This document shows positions 63,149-64,000 of a DNA stretch of 64,000 nt, piece by piece (positions within the stretch are counted from its first letter, which is position 1; every line of letters starts with the position of its first letter). The DNA comes from Leptolyngbya sp. NIES-3755. Its GTDB lineage: Bacteria; Cyanobacteriota; Cyanobacteriia; Leptolyngbyales; Leptolyngbyaceae. The translations under genes and the position numbers were made by a program. The stretch covers positions 5,713,030 through 5,777,029 of the forward strand of contig AP017308.1 in assembly GCA_001548435.1 (NCBI GenBank), in the 5' to 3' direction. Under the pieces are notes generated by a model. That model did not search any database and was not told where the DNA came from. It saw nothing but the letters and a program-made list of their open reading frames with translations.

Positions 63149-64000
63149 ATGACAGCGATACTCTCGAATTCCGCCTCTGAAATGGAAGCAAAAAAGCAAC
63201 TGTTTGACATGATTTTGGCGTTTGTCAAAAGTCAGTGTCTCTATGTTGCGGCTCGTTTAGGGATCTATAACTTGCTACAGGACGAAGGAGAGCAAAGCTT
63301 AAGCACGATCGCACAAAAAACAAACACTGATCCAGAACGGCTTTACTTTGTTCTGCGAGCCTTAGCGCATACGGGTGTGCTGCAAGAAAAGCCCGATCGC
63401 ATCTTTGCCCCAACCGTGATGTCTAATTTAATGGTGACGAACAAAGGAGCCTCGATCGGGCATTTAGCCATGCACTTACTTGAGCCTGCTCAGTGGAATG
63501 CTTGGAACATGCTCGAAGAATCGCTGCGTACTGGGGAAGTGCCCTTCGAGCGGGCAAACGGTCAAGGAGTTTACGAATTTTGTCAGAGTGACGAGTGGAG
63601 TGGCGATGTCTTTATCAAAGCCATGAGCTTTTTTACCGCACATTCGATCGATGCTTTGCTAGAGACTTATGATTTCAGTCGCTTTGGAACGGTGATGGAT
63701 GTCGGTGGTGGACAAGGCGGATTGATTGCTGGAATTGTGAAACGGTTTGGCTGTAAAGGGATTTTGTTTGATGTGCCTTATGTTGCGGCAACCGCCCCCG
63801 CTTACTTAGAGCAACAAGGAATTGAACCAGGAGCGATCGACATTATCACGGGCGATGTGTTTGTCGAAATTCCAACAGGCGCAGATGCGATCGTGATGAA
63901 GTATTTCATTTCTGCTTGGAACGACGAAGATGCCGCGAAAATTCTGCACAACTGTAAGAAAGCCTTGCCGCCCCACGGTCGAATCGTTCTGCTTCAAGCG
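63149..64000 (+). CDS. O-methyltransferase-like SAM methyltransferase, 3' end cut by window
   Basis: Open from the ATG at 63149 to the window end (284 codons, no stop). Residues 15-80 form the N-terminal helical dimerisation domain typical of plant-type O-methyltransferases (FDMILAFVKSQCLYVAARLG). The SAM-binding motif MDVGGGQGGLIAGIVKRF lies near residue 189 and DIITGDVFVEIPTGADAIVM near 231, the post-I and catalytic-region motifs. Hydroxyneurosporene/CrtF-type methyltransferases have the same organisation. Substrate unknown. It is monocistronic as far as visible. Confidence 0.88.
   Translation, partial: MTAILSNSASEMEAKKQLFDMILAFVKSQCLYVAARLGIYNLLQDEGEQSLSTIAQKTNTDPERLYFVLRALAHTGVLQEKPDRIFAPTVMSNLMVTNKGASIGHLAMHLLEPAQWNAWNMLEESLRTGEVPFERANGQGVYEFCQSDEWSGDVFIKAMSFFTAHSIDALLETYDFSRFGTVMDVGGGQGGLIAGIVKRFGCKGILFDVPYVAATAPAYLEQQGIEPGAIDIITGDVFVEIPTGADAIVMKYFISAWNDEDAAKILHNCKKALPPHGRIVLLQA

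Noticed and set aside
1-64000. CRISPR arrays, tRNA and rRNA genes, transposases
   Set aside because: No evenly spaced repeats, no GTTCGAATCC-type T-loop in a plausible cloverleaf and no transposase motif were seen; short RNAs could still be missed.

Overview
The window is a stretch of cyanobacterial chromosome, most likely from a filamentous Leptolyngbya-like or related lineage. This rests on dense HIP1-type GCGATCGC octamers, an NDH-1 subunit M gene, a single-helix high-light-inducible protein, a fused NADPH-thioredoxin reductase/thioredoxin (NTRC), a DevBCA exporter, class B aconitase and several small families known mainly from cyanobacteria. Genes are tightly packed on both strands with few operons. 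I found no rRNA, tRNA, CRISPR array or transposase.

Layout: 0-5 kb carries aroC, a coiled-coil protein, trpC and lpdA, with an inverted-repeat element between trpC and lpdA. From 5.2 to 9.4 kb there is an AT-richer accessory block: a DUF6887/DUF6888-like pair, a SUKH (SMI1/KNR4) protein, an antitoxin plus truncated RelE/ParE-type toxin, an extremely acidic protein followed by a PD-(D/E)XK nuclease, and an orphan antitoxin-like gene. The block ends at dnaK. The truncated toxin ends in a copy of the DnaK C-terminal tail, and the dnaK stop codon and terminator were copied with it, so part of the block is bracketed by two direct copies of the dnaK 3' end.

9.4-16 kb holds stress and redox genes (dnaK, hsp20, NTRC, an Uma2 protein and a 46-residue Hlip), followed to 18 kb by a GldA/F/G-like ABC-2 exporter. 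18-32 kb holds a saccharopine-dehydrogenase-like protein, an RNA methyltransferase, a GH57 glucan enzyme, a VapBC-type pair, two glycosyltransferases, a large PAS hybrid histidine kinase and a papain-like protein. 32-38 kb has purL-purF (de novo purine synthesis), ndhM and a histidine phosphatase. 38-50 kb has a HerA-type ATPase, a GAF histidine kinase, an ABC1 kinase, two tandem oligopeptide-binding lipoproteins, larB and a cysteine desulfurase.

50.7-64 kb has a PLD/helix-hairpin-helix lipoprotein, a devB-(ABM-like)-devC-devA operon divergent from a padR regulator with three phased palindromes in between, a SLOG-like protein, a MAPEG protein, a YajQ protein, a TrpD-like protein without the usual PRPP loop, a LysR regulator divergent from acnB, and a methyltransferase cut by the window edge. 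The most unusual items are the dnaK-tail/toxin fusion, the acidic-protein/nuclease pair and the triple palindrome upstream of devB.
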